Of a stretch of 64,000 nt of DNA, positions 12,004-23,034 are shown piece by piece. The translations under genes were made by a program, and so were the position numbers. The notes under the pieces are model-generated. The model searched no databases. It was not told the origin of the DNA and saw only the letters and a list, made by a program, of their open reading frames with translations. How positions within the stretch are numbered: position 1 is the stretch's first letter; the number at the start of each line of letters is the position of its first letter. This stretch comes from Ctena decussata (lineage: Eukaryota; Mollusca; Bivalvia; Lucinida; Lucinidae): the NCBI GenBank assembly GCA_963989385.1, contig OZ022514.1:25895222-25959221 (forward strand), written 5' to 3'.

Positions 12004-12623
12004 ACATCAAACGTTTGTTATATACAACAACACTGAGAGTTAGTATGAGGATCAAAGTAAAGAAGCCGGCTATGCAGCTGATGACAACCGTTGATGCAAT
12101 GCATTCTGATTCAAGAGAGCTATAAATGTCAGAAATATGTCGTAGACTAAGTAAAGTGTCGTTTTGATATTTGCACGTAAGCTGTTCTTTGCCGTCAACT
12201 AAACGTGTATTTTTAAGCCAAGAAACGAAATGAGTCGTTTTACAGCCGCACAATAATGTATTCTCTGCAAGTAAAATAATCAACTTTGGTGAGGTTGTGG
12301 TGGCAATATATTCAATTTCCCTGGTAAACTCGCTTGTGGCATACTGAATTTTGTTGCCTGATAAGTTTAAAATGTCCAACTTTTTTAAAGATTTAACCTC
12401 AAACTCCAGTATTATTAAGCCATTATCAGCCAGTGACAGGTATTCCAAATGTCGTAGAGGACAAAAAAGATCCTTAGGTATATCCCTAATAGTATTACTA
12501 TCTAAGTCTAGAACTCTCAGTTTGGGCAAATTTTTCAGCCGTTTCCAAAGTAGTGGGAGGTAATTATTACGCTGTTGATGCGAAATCTTAAGGATTTCAA
12601 GAGAATAAAAGGCCATCGGCCAA

Positions 12624-14477
12624 GTGTCACCCGACGTTTGAAATGTGTCACAAACTGCAGCCCTTTATTCCGTTTCAGAGTAACTGTATGGCCAAAACCA
12701 GAAAATATGTGTACAACAGAATCTGGTAAGGAAATAATGATTGAAGCGTAAGCAAAGACATATACCCAATTACTGGGCCTCTATGAGGTAATAAAATACC
12801 GTATAATGGGAAATTTTCGCGTCGCCTAATTTTCGCGGAATTTCGTGGTCGGTAGCGATCCGCGAAAATTAAACTCCGCGAAATGTTTTCCAAATTTGCA
12901 CAAAATAGTAATTAGAAGTTTGAATCGTCCAAACATGGTTTTGCGCTATTGAAAGGGTGCCTCGGACATTTCGGCCCACAGAGCTTTTAAAGTAGGTAGC
13001 TATGGAGCTATTATTTTCGGCACAATTATGATAGCTGGTAATTAGCAGGTAATTACAATTTCAACAAGCTGTCACTGTTTTTCGCTTCATTAACGATCAC
13101 TTGTACCTAATTATGCAAGTATAATTGAATTACTTTTAATTGATTGTGAGTTCTGTTTACTTTTATCCTGAACAATAGCCATTGTATCAACTGCCCGCAT
13201 ATTTCAGTTGATTGTCTCTGTGTACAAACATTGATTTGTACAAATATCTATCTTACGCTTTTATTTTTGTTTCTGAAAGATATATGGGTATCCTCCCAAA
13301 CCCAAAAGCATCCGATTCTGTTTTAACATACATGTATGTGTTAATAACAAAGTGATAACAGTTTCTTTACGTTTCTCTCTTCTTGTATATATTGAGTCTT
13401 TCAGTCAAACCAATATTTTACAGGACAAACACAATTTTTATTTTCGTGGATATTCACATCCGCGAAAATTAAAAACCGCGAAAATTAATCCTCACGTTTT
13501 TGGGGCAAATCCGCGAAAATTTGGCGACGCGAAAATTTTCCATTATACGGTACTTAAGTTCAGGACTGGGCGTATGTGTGTAAAATCAGGTTACTGAAAC
13601 TTTAAGCCCTTACAGAATGCCTAAACATCAAGACCATATACCCAATAACAAAATAACAAGGGCCATAATCCTCCTAATGTGAATCTGATGAAAAATGAAC
13701 ACTGCATTTATGAAGATTCAGCCCATTAATATGAATAGTTCTTGAGTTATCCTTTTACCTTTAAGTGAATGTCTATTATCTATGAAAGGGGAATAACTCT
13801 GTCACTAATAAATTTAGCATATCCTAACAATAATCAGAATACTCAATTTACCAAATGCTAATAGCATACTAAATTTCAGCTCTCTCGGTCAAACGGTTCA
13901 AAAGTTGGAAAATTGCCAAAAACGACAAAGGGCCATAACTTTGTAAAATATTGGGCAATTGAAATTCCAAAATCACATGCACATCTTCAGATCATGATGA
14001 AACATTCTGCACAATTTCAAGTTGATCTGATAAAAGATGTGGCAGGAGTTGCGGGGACAAGGTCTGAGTCAGCAAGGGCCGTAACTCCATCAAAAATGGC
14101 CGAAACAAAAATAAAAAACCACATGCACATCTTCATATCATAAGAATACAATCTGTAAAATTTCAAATCAATCCGATGAAAGATGTAGGAGGAGTTGCGG
14201 GGACAAGATTTCGGACGGACAGAAAATGCCAAAAACGACAAAGGGCCATAACTTTGTAAAATATAGGGCAATTGAAATTCCAAAATCACATGCACATCTT
14301 CAGATCATGATGAAACATTCTGCAAAATTTTAAGTCAATCTGATGAAAGACGTAGGAGGAGTTGCGGGGACAAGATTTCGGACGGACGGACGGACGGAAG
14401 GACGGACGGAAGGACGGACTGACACCCGGACGGACGAGGGTCATTTCTATAGTCACCCTCAGCCTACGTCGGGTGAC
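12624..14477 (+). mobile_element. Tandem-monomer element (family G) inside the TLR LRR exon
   Basis: The ends are GTGTCACCCGACG and CGTCGGGTGAC, flanked by AA on both sides (12622-12623, 14478-14479). The right part (about 13600-14400) is monomers with 'aagggccataactttgtaaaat' and 'ggaggagttgcggggacaag'. A (GACG)n tract (14380-14435) and a terminal hairpin, GTCACCC paired with GGGTGAC around a CTACG loop, follow. Removing the element with one AA restores an uninterrupted LRR frame across the junction. No GT-AG borders are present, so it is not an intron. Confidence 0.85.
12799..13550. mobile_element. TA-flanked MITE with CCGTATAATGG termini, nested
   Basis: Inverted termini (CCGTATAATGG, then AAATTTTCGCGTCGCC) are flanked by TA at 12797-12798 and 13551-13552. 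Subterminal CCGCGAAAATTAA motifs recur near both ends. It is inserted in the family-G element, making it the youngest layer in the TLR exon. No transposase is seen. Confidence 0.8.
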
Positions 14478-16042
14478 AATTACTGATACTGCAGAACATA
14501 CGTAAAACATAATATAATAGGTCGCTGTTGCTTATATCTATGGTCCGCAAACGAGGAGACATCTGTATACAATCATTTGAGACGTCATTCATCCTTACAG
14601 TAGGCTTATGATGGTATATATACGTGTTGGCAGAATCAGCTCGTTGTGGATTACCTGTAACATTGACAGTGGCAGGTTCATTTAAACGATTACTTAAATC
14701 ATCGTCTCTGTAACCACTTGCACTAAGTGTATCAGCTGGCAGCATCTGGTAGCTAATGTCAAGCACTAACAAACTTTTTAATTCTTTGAGATTTTCTAAA
14801 TATACGAAATTGATATAGTTGTGCTTTAGATTTATGTACTTTAGAGACTTCGGAAGCGCAAAGTATATGTCTTTTTCTAATGCAGCTATAGAAGAGTGTG
14901 ACAAATCTAAAGTCTCCAGCGATGTGTGTTTTAGTCCTTCCAAAGACGATGCATGTAGCTCTTGATGAAATGGGAATGGACATAACCCTGATAGTCTGAG
15001 ATATTTTATGCTGGTAGTATTTAACCCCATTGTCAGATTACGCAGACCGTCAAGGCAAATAGAATTATATTCGAATGTAAAGCTCGTCATGTAGTGCAGT
15101 TTAGCAAATGCAAATGGTACTACGGTTCGTATAACACAGTTTCCTATATACAATTTTGATAAAGGTCCATTCAGCACATACTGAAATGAAATATTATTAA
15201 TTTCTTCTATCGTACAATACCCATTTTTCCCAATTACCAGTTCTTCTAGATATCTAAAGGCTGCAATAGCGCTACGTAAAGCCGTCTGAGATATTCCGTC
15301 AATATAAAGCATCTTCAGTGAGGGCAACATAGCTATTTGTTCATTTCTGTATTCACAGTTGAACGAATATTTGCAAACCCCAACGAGATGGAGCTCCTTA
15401 AGGTTAATAAGGGGCAAGAAAATTGCGCTTGGATTAGGTTTACTAAAATCCACAGGATTATAAGAAAGTGACATTACTTCTAACGCAGAAAGTCCAGAAA
15501 ATGAATGGCTGTTTATATTCTTTATCTTGTTTTCATTTAACTCCATGTTCTTTAAGCTTGAAAGTTCGCTAAATGCATAGTCACCTATATATTCTACAGC
15601 ACTGCCAGAAATTGAAAGGTCTTCCAGTTTTGTCAAGCCAATGAAAGAGCTACGATTCAAATAGCGCAAGTCATCAAAATTAAGTTTAAGTTCCTTGAGA
15701 TTGGACAGTCCTTTAAAAGCGGCTGGTTTGACAACCTTCAACAACCGATTGAAGGATACATCAAGATACTCAAGGTTTTCAAATCTTTCAAATTGTTTCT
15801 CACTCAGCTCTTCAAATAGAGTGTACGCAAGGGTTAACGATTTTGTCGTGTTAGGAATGCATTCAGGAATAGTCGACATTTGTAAACCGTCACAGACTGC
15901 GGATCTTTCCATCGAATTAACCTCACATGGACATGCTTCACGTCGTAACGCATGTTTTCCTGAGTCTATGATCATAAAATGCAGGATCATGCGGAACGTA
16001 GACTGCATAGCCATTTTGTCCCAAAGCTTCGAATATAATTAT

Positions 16043-16062
16043 CTGGAAAAGAAAAGAAAGAA
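16043..16062 (-). other. Splice acceptor before the TLR start codon
   Basis: The minus strand reads a long CT-rich tract ending CTTTTCCAG, with exon sequence from 16042. It is 28 bp upstream of the ATG, so the gene has an intron in its 5' untranslated region. The upstream exon was not located. Confidence 0.7.
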
Positions 16063-16288
16063 TTTTTTATCCAAAATGTCTTTACTTCTATAGCAATACT
16101 AGTTTTCCAATTTTTCTTCTGACTGCCTCCTCAAAACCCAAAGTTAAAGGGTGTCTGTAAACTTGTGGGTCTTTTTTCAAAACTGTTCTTGTTCAGTCTT
16201 TATTTTGGAGAAAACATCCATAAACTTTTGACGCAGTTAACATCTTTGAACACGTATGTTCGGACAATGCTAAAGATGTCAATAACCA

Positions 16289-16542
16289 GGGGCCATATTT
16301 ATAAAACGACCTAAGTGGTTGCTATGCTGTTGCTAGGGCGGAAATTCCCTATAACTATGAAATTTGCTCTGGGGGAATTGTCGAAGGAGAATCCCTACAA
16401 CTACGATATTTGCTCTGAAGGAACAGACTAAAAAGACTGTTCCTCCAGAGCAGATTTCATAGTTGTAGGTAATCTTCTTCATAGAAATGTAACCCTAGGA
16501 ACAGAATAGCAGCCACTTAAATTGTTTTATAAATACGGCCCC
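16289..16542. mobile_element. Hairpin MITE (GGGGCC...GGCCCC), copy 1
   Basis: The termini GGGGCCATATTTATAAAAC and the inverse near 16520-16542 pair. An inner stem pairs 'gcaaatttcatagttgtaggg'-type blocks. A second copy lies at 53457-53854. Confidence 0.75.
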
Positions 16543-17790
16543 GGGGCATTGTCAAAGTTACTGCCTCTGAATTTTAGGAATTACTTTTTCACTGTACACG
16601 TAGAATTTCATATTTTACATGCCTTTTTAAGTTTGGAAATTTTAAAGGAATTATTTTTTGAAACCATAAACATTATGCATTTTCCTGACTTCAGAACACT
16701 TCAATTCTCTAGGACATACAATATAAGATTTTTCGTTTATGCATATTGGAAAAAGTTTCGAAAAATTGTTAAAAGACTATTAAAGGAAATGTCTTGGATG
16801 CACATGCATATTCAGATGAATATAGGACATGACCCCATTATACATCACCGCTTTCATTAGATTCTACCCAATGAACACTCTATCTCTTGTAGTTACTTAG
16901 AAGTTGAGCTAAATGCTAAAGATGAATATGTTTGCGATGTTCAGGCAACCATCAAATGTAGGCCATGGCCAAATATGCATCTCTGCTTTCAATTGATCTT
17001 TCCCGGATGTATCTATGGAACCAGTTTGAAGACTCTAGCCCTCTCGGGCAAGGGCTAACTGGGATTGCAGTAGGTGCGGGTGGGTATTGTTTGAGCATTT
17101 TCTCTGAATGTTATATAACTGCACGAAAACAACTGAATTAATATCTTATTTCGTCTTCCAGGGAGGAAGATCTCAATGCATCAGGGGTTCATTTTTGCCA
17201 TGATAGTTATTTTGCGTAACGTGACGTCCCGTTTATTGAACTCTTACGAACTGCGTATTTCGCGACGTCAATTACTCCCGATAACAGCAAAACCGGGAAA
17301 ATGAACCCCAGACCAGTTCGAACTCTTCTGTCTAGAAAACGGAATGAAATATTTCTTCATTTTTTTCGCTTTTCACTTTCATAGGTTCTCTAGAATAACT
17401 CGACACTGCTTTATCTGAATAAAAAGACATGTCGGAAACCGCTCTTAGCGCCCAATTTAGTTTGACGTTTAGATAACTGACGTTATTTAAAAGGGGGTAT
17501 GGTTTAAAAAAAATGACTGAGAGAAATATTTACACGGTAAAATTTTAATATTCTTTCACTGATATTCCAACTTAACATTTCATTAAAACATATCAAAATT
17601 TGAGATATATTTTTCGGAGACGTTTTTTCTCTATTTCAATTTTTACGTGAAAAAGCGATATTTCAACAGCTTATGGAAATTTATGTTTGCGTCAATTTAC
17701 TCGTAATGCGTAGAGGTTGCGCAGAAAGTATAGCACAGCTTAATATAACACTTAATGGCACGTAATTTGGTATTGAACTTATTTCAATAT
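16543..17790. other. No gene recognised; SINE-B scrap at 17062-17101
   Basis: A 112-residue ORF at 16522-16860 overlaps the MITE end and shows no domain. The phrase GCAGTAGGTGCGGGTGGG at 17067-17084 is a short SINE-B internal fragment. The rest is AT-rich intergenic sequence upstream of the TLR exon. Confidence 0.5.
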
Positions 17791-17810
17791 CTTAAAGGCC
17801 CCATTGCTCT

Positions 17811-18305
17811 ATCAGCATGAAAAATTTTATCATGAGGTATCGCTGCAAGCTTCTCGCCTTAGTTTCGTCATTGTAAATGACCGCAATTAGCCAACTTCAC
17901 ACAAATATAACACCCTTGAGTTTCGCATAAAAAGGGTTCAAAAACTGATTTGGGTCATTTTAGTTGCCAACTAAAATGACCTACTTTCGATTTCATAACC
18001 AATGAATAAATGGTAAAAATACAATGTACAGTCATGAGACCCCATTCACTGTCACGCTTTTGTTGATATCGCATTGCTTGGCGGGGAACCAGAAAAGGAA
18101 ACCTGTTTTTTGTTGAACTATTTGTCGTCTTTCATAAAAATGTTTCCGATACTTTTTGCCAGGTACATGTATAGGTCAGTATATGCACATCAATCCACAT
18201 TTAGCACAAACCGTGAAAGCTGAAGCCCTTTTCATAATGATTTGCGTTTACACGTTTTCACCACTCATAGGACTATGGTGACTTTAACGGACTGCAGAGC
18301 AAAGT
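17811..18305 (+). repeat. Dispersed repeat R, copy 1
   Basis: Shares ordered blocks with 55383-56115 and 59593-60123: 'ctatcagcatgaaaaatttt', 'cgctgcaa', 'cttgagtttc', 'aaatgacctactttcgat', 'gaaccagaaaaggaaa'. It has no ORF or clear termini, and its class is unknown. Confidence 0.7.
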
Positions 18306-18837
18306 CGATTGATGCGGATATCTGAGAGCTATAAATTTTGCGTAAAAAACGTCAAACCATCACATTTTCACGACGTCATTGAAATAGGAATTGTTTATTT
18401 CATGTTCAAAAGAAAGTAATTTAGTGAGTCACAAATAAGTTTTGTTTTTGATGATATATTGTTTGACTAGAAAACTGAAAATGTTGGTTTTGTCCTATTC
18501 CACCTTAATGTCACGTAACGCCGCGTGAGCCGATGTAGTTATTGAAGTAAACACTACATTACGTTTAGGGATTTTCAATAAATACACGGATAATGTAAAT
18601 ATAAGAAAATACTTGCCTAGTTTGTCTAGAGAGATCAACCTAACATCCAACGAGCTAACTTGTTTTACACGAAAGTCAAACTGACTTTTGTTCACTTTAT
18701 TTTGTCAAAACCATACGATTAATACGTAAATCTGAAACACTTATAACTTCACAATGTTAAGATCAACTGATTGTTGATAATGAATTTATCAGTTATAATT
18801 TAGTGGCAATTTCCGTTTAAATAAGGAAAATATAATT

Positions 18838-19073
18838 GAGCCGCGACACGAGAAAACCAACAATATGGTTGTGCGCCCAGCGCAATCTCAGGTCAGCCTG
18901 GGCATCCGCCCAGTCTGATCAGAGTCTTCGCTGTCCGCATGAAGGTAGCTTAGTCCCTTGGCTACCTTTTAAGCGCTTAACGACGAGTCTGGTCAGACTG
19001 GGCGGATGCCCAGGCTGATTTGAGTCTGCGCTGGGCGCACAACCACATTGTTGATTTTCCCGTGTCGCGGCTC
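18838..19073. mobile_element. GAGCC palindromic MITE, copy 1
   Basis: A full-length inverted repeat of about 236 bp begins GAGCCGCGACACGAG and ends in the inverse. The inner arms carry GGTTGTGCGCCCAGCG and CAGCCTGGGCATCCGCCCAG. Flanks AATT and ATAT do not match exactly here. Other copies have clean 4-bp duplications. Confidence 0.85.
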
Positions 19074-19787
19074 ATATACCTATTTCTTTCGGTTATAAGA
19101 TGATATTTTTATGCCCTCGTGATAATAGTCAGGGGGGATTAAGGTTTGCCCCTGTCTGTCTGTCTGTTTGTCCGTTCGTCAAACTTTTCGGTATAGTGTT
19201 TGTGTAATCAACTCCTCCCACAGCGTTTGTAATGGATATTTTCCAAACCTTGCATACTTATTGTGGACGAATTGAAAATGTGCATGTGGGTTTTTGATGG
19301 AGTTAGAATTTATTTTGACAGAATTACGGCCTTTTAAACTTAGTCATTTTAGGCTAATTTTTGTACTGTACGGTATGGAGCTTGTGTAATCATCTCTTCC
19401 CACAGTTTTCAATGGATCTTTTTAAACCATGTTTTGAACTTACTGAAGATGTGCATGTGAGTTTTTGTTGATGGAGCTAAAATGTATTTTGACAGAATTA
19501 CGGTCTTTTGAACTTAGTCATTTTAGGCAAATTTTTGCATTAAAGGGTATGACGATTGCGAAATCAACTTCACCCACAGTTTTTAATGGACCTTTTTCAA
19601 ACTTTGCATTCTTATTTATTACCCTGTGGCGATAGTCGAGGGAGGGGGTATCATGATTTGCCCCTGTCTCTATGTCTGTCTGTCCGTCTGTTCGTCACAC
19701 TTTACGGTAGTTTGTGTAATCAACTCCTCCCACAGTCTGTAATGGATCTTTTCCAAAATTTGCATACTTATTGTTGACATATTGAAA

Positions 19788-22360
19788 CAAGAGGGCCATG
19801 CGGCCCTGAATCGCTCACCTGAACAATTGACAAAGTGGGTTTTTCTGCAACTGTCAAAATATGAGTCTTGGGTCAAAAGTCACAGAATGACCATGACCTC
19901 TTGTACTCATAAATCTTCATGTACTCATTAAGACAACCATATAAACCATTTTTCAGGCCAAAATCTTCAAAACTTTCCATGAAATCTTATGTTCTGGCAT
20001 TTTCCCATAAAAAGATCAAGGTAAACCCAAGGTCATCATTTGAACAGTCTTGGTAGTACTCTAGTACTACATGCTACTTACCAAGTTTCAAGGTCATAGG
20101 TGTATTGGTTCTGGAGAAGAAAAATATTAAAGGTTTATAGCATAAATGGGTATGGCGGCCATGTTGGTCATGTGACCTGGACCATTTGAACAATTTTTTG
20201 TTCAATCAACCCCTCTGGCTCTATATGAAATGTGTTTACAATTCGCCTTTTGGCTTTAAAGGAAATGTCTGAAAATGTCAAAATATGAGAGATCTGGATC
20301 AAAGGTCAAAGAATGACCGACCTCTTGTACTCATAATTCTTTATGACCTCATTAAAACGATGGTAGAATCCAACCTGTATTAAGCAAGCACCTAAGGGAT
20401 TATCAAGATTATTAAGACAGGTGCTAGCTTAATACAGGTACATTTCAATGTATGTGCATGTTTCGGGAACTGACTACATTCTTGCTTAAATACAGGTTGC
20501 TTGCTTAATTGAGGTGGCCACTAAGACAGGTTTTACTGTATATACCAATTTTTAGGCCAACATCTTCAAAACTTCCTATGAAATCTTATGTTCTAGCATT
20601 TTCCCATATTTGACTTTGCCGTAAAATAGTCAAGGTCAACCCAAGGACATCATTCTGTAAAATCTTGATAATACTGGAGTACCCAATGTTACATACCAAG
20701 TTTCAAGGCCATCGGTCTGTTATTCTGGAGAAGAATATTTTTATAGGTTTTTACCATATATGGGCATAGTGACCATGTTGGTCATGTGACCTGGACCGTT
20801 TGAACAAATTTTCATTCCCTCAACCCCTGCAGACTCTATATGAAAAAATTAAGTTAAAAGTGGTCCAGTGGTTTTGAGGAGATTGTTTGAAATTGTCAAA
20901 ATATGAAAGTTCTGGGTCAAAGGTCAAAGAATGACCTTGACCTCTTGTACTCACAAATCTTCATGTCTCTTTAAGATGACTGTATATACAAATTTTTAGG
21001 CCTTAATCTTCAAAACTTTCCATGAAATCTTATGTTCTAGGATTTTTCCATATTTGACCTTGCCGTAAAAAAGGTCAAGGTCAACCCAAGGTCATAATTT
21101 GAACAATCTTGATAGTACTGGAGTGCTCAATGCTACATACCAAGTTTCAAGGCCATCGGTCAATCGGTTCTGGAGCAGAAGTTTTTTTAAGGTTTTTACC
21201 ATTTATGGGCGTGGCGGCCATGTTGGTCATGTGACCCAACCCGTATGAATAAATTTTTGTTCCCTCAACCCCTGGAGGCTCTATATGAAATTTGGTTCCA
21301 ATTGGCCCAGTGGCTTTTGAGCAGATTGTTTGAAATTCTCAAAATATGAGAGTTCTGGGTCAAAGGTCAAAGAATGACCTTGACCTTTTGTACTCATAAT
21401 TCTTCATGTACTCATTAAGATGACTGTAGATATCAATTTTTAGCCCAAAATCTTCAACAGTTTCCAAGATATCTTATGTTCTTGTGTTTTGCCATATAAA
21501 AGCACAAGGAAGCAAATTTGACCTTACCGTAAAAAAGGTCAAGGTCAACCCAAGGTCATAATTTGAACAATCTAGGTAGTACTCGCACACCCAATGCTAC
21601 ATACCAAGTTTCAAGGCCATCGGCCTATTGGTTCTGGAGAAGAAGATTTTTTCAGGTTTTTACCATATATGGGCATGGCGGCCATGTTGGTCATGTGACC
21701 CAACCCGTATGAATAAATTTTCGTTCCCTCAACCCCTGGAGGCTCTATATAAAATTTGGTTCCAATTGGCCCAGTGGCTTTTGAGGAGATTGTTTGAAAT
21801 TCTCAAAATATGAGAGTTCTGGGTCAAAGGTCAAAGAATGACCTTGACCTTTTGTACTCATAATTCTTCATGTACTCATTAAGATGACTGTAGATATCAA
21901 TTTTTAGCCCAAAATCTTCAACAGTTTCCAAGATATCTTATGTTCTTGTGTTTTGCCATATAAAAGCACAAGGGAGCAAATTTGACCTTGCCGTAAAAAA
22001 GGTCAAGGTCAACCCAAGGTCATAATTTGAACAATCTAGGTAGTACTCGCACACCTAATGCTACATACCAAGTTTCAAGGCCATCGGCCTATTGGTTCTG
22101 GAGAAGAAGATTTTTTCAGGTTTTTACCATATATGGGCATGGCGGCCATGTTGGTCATGTGACCAGGATCGTTTGAACAACTTTTCGTTCCTAAGTCCTC
22201 AGGAGGCTACATATGAAATTTGGTTCCAATTGGCCCAGTGGTTTCAGAGGAGAAGTCGTTTGAAATTGTGGACGGACGACGGACGACGGACGACGACGAT
22301 GGACGCCGGAGCCTGCCTATCCTATAAGCTCCCCCGGAGCCTTCGGCTCAGGTGAGCTAA
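19788..22360 (+). mobile_element. Tandem-monomer element, family B, copy 2 (full length)
   Basis: Begins CAAGAGGGCCATGCGGCCC (a palindrome), then ATCGCTCACCTGA. Five or six monomers follow, with near-identical consecutive units around 21240-22170 that indicate recent unequal exchange. It ends in a GGACGACGGACGAC tract (22270-22300) and a hairpin, AGCTC...CTTCGG...GAGCT (22327-22358). Both flanks are A-rich family-C sequence, which reads continuously once the element is removed. Confidence 0.85.
20358..20540. mobile_element. Short MITE inside a family-B monomer
   Basis: Sequence from 'aacctgtattaagcaagcacc' to 'actaagacaggttttactgta' interrupts a monomer that otherwise runs 'cattaagatgactgtatatacc'. 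The ends are imperfectly inverted (CAACCTGTATTAAGC against AAGACAGGTTTTAC). Confidence 0.65.
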
Positions 22361-22679
22361 AAATGTAGGTAAGTGTTTGATGGAGCTAGATTTATTTTGA
22401 CAGAATTACAGCCTTTTGAACTAAGTCATTTTAGGCAAATTTTTGCAATGAAGGATACGGAGCTTGTGTAATCAACTTCTCCCACAGTTTGTCAAGGATC
22501 TTTTCCAAACCTTGCATACTAATTGTAAATGTATTGAAGATGTGCATATGGGTTTTTCATGGAGCTAGAATAAATTTTGACAGAGTTACGGCCTTTTAAT
22601 TTTAGGCTAATTTCTGTACTGTAGAGTATTGAGCTTGTGTAATCAACTCCTCCCACAGTTTTCAATGAATCTTTTTTAA

Positions 22680-23034
22680 TTAATGATAAAAGATTAGATC
22701 CTTTAAGAGCAAAGAAAACATTCATAAGTAAGAAGTTGGGCCATACCGCGGTTTCGGCTATTCAAGCCTCATCAGTGACCCTTTAAATCTGGCACAAGGA
22801 GCCAGAGGAAAAAACAGTAAATTTGCAGGTTTAACATGGCAGTCGTCTCAAAGACTGATATAAGTCGAAAAATACCAAAATATTTCAAATTTGTTTAGAA
22901 AATGAATCTAAACGTATGATCATTTCTGACTTCTCAGAATATATTCCATGATCTCAAAGGACCAAAAGGAAAATATAATCTGCACTATAGATGAGTGCGG
23001 GGAGACTTTTTACGGCCGCCACACGGCACAACAT
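22680..23034 (-). mobile_element. Penelope-like or retrozyme fragment
   Basis: About 355 bp interrupt a family-C monomer and include a hammerhead ribozyme fold on the minus strand. Hammerheads of this type are known from the terminal repeats of Penelope-like elements and from metazoan retrozymes. No reverse transcriptase or GIY-YIG motif is visible, so the fragment is either a lone terminal repeat or a non-coding retrozyme. Confidence 0.6.
22738..22781 (-). ncRNA. Hammerhead ribozyme, type I with minimal stem III
   Basis: The minus strand reads GGGTCA, CTGATGA, GGCT-TGAAT-AGCC, GAAA, CC-GC-GG, TA, TGGCCC. Stem I (GGGTCA with TGGCCC) pairs fully with one G-U. The catalytic core CUGAUGA...GAAA is intact, stem II is four perfect pairs, and stem III is two pairs plus the A-U closing pair. 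Predicted cleavage follows the A of GGTA. The very short stem III is typical of retroelement hammerheads, which often act as dimers. Confidence 0.85.

Larger units (their letters stand above)
11507..16042 (-). pseudogene. Toll-like receptor gene, disrupted
   Basis: Translation starts at 16014 (ATG in a GACAAAATGG context), 28 bp inside an exon whose acceptor is at 16043. The first block (16014-14480) has a short hydrophobic leader, an LRRNT-like C28-P-C30 and C41, and many LRRs (LxxLxLxxN). After a 1.85-kb insertion the same frame resumes at 12623 with further LRRs, an LRRCT (CxC, then two Cys), a membrane span (about 12095-12018) and a basic stop-transfer. A TIR domain follows in two shifted frames: DYDVYISYDRDYE (box 1), RDELQAG (box 2), KKVIILLSNTYC. 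The protein ends without box 3. Such receptors sense microbial ligands through LRRs and signal through TIR. The insertion, two frameshifts and missing end point to a pseudogene or broken allele. Confidence 0.85.

Noticed and set aside
14041..14100. Other CTGATGA occurrences as hammerhead cores
   Set aside because: The copies near 13685 and 14340 and in family F lack a following stem II and GAAA.
12624..14477. Intron within the TLR gene
   Set aside because: The borders are an inverted terminal repeat with duplicated AA, not GT-AG, and the inside is repeat monomers.
18836..19018. ORFs starting MSRDTRKPT / MSRDTTKPT near several positions
   Set aside because: They all fall in the GAGCC MITE and reappear wherever the MITE does.
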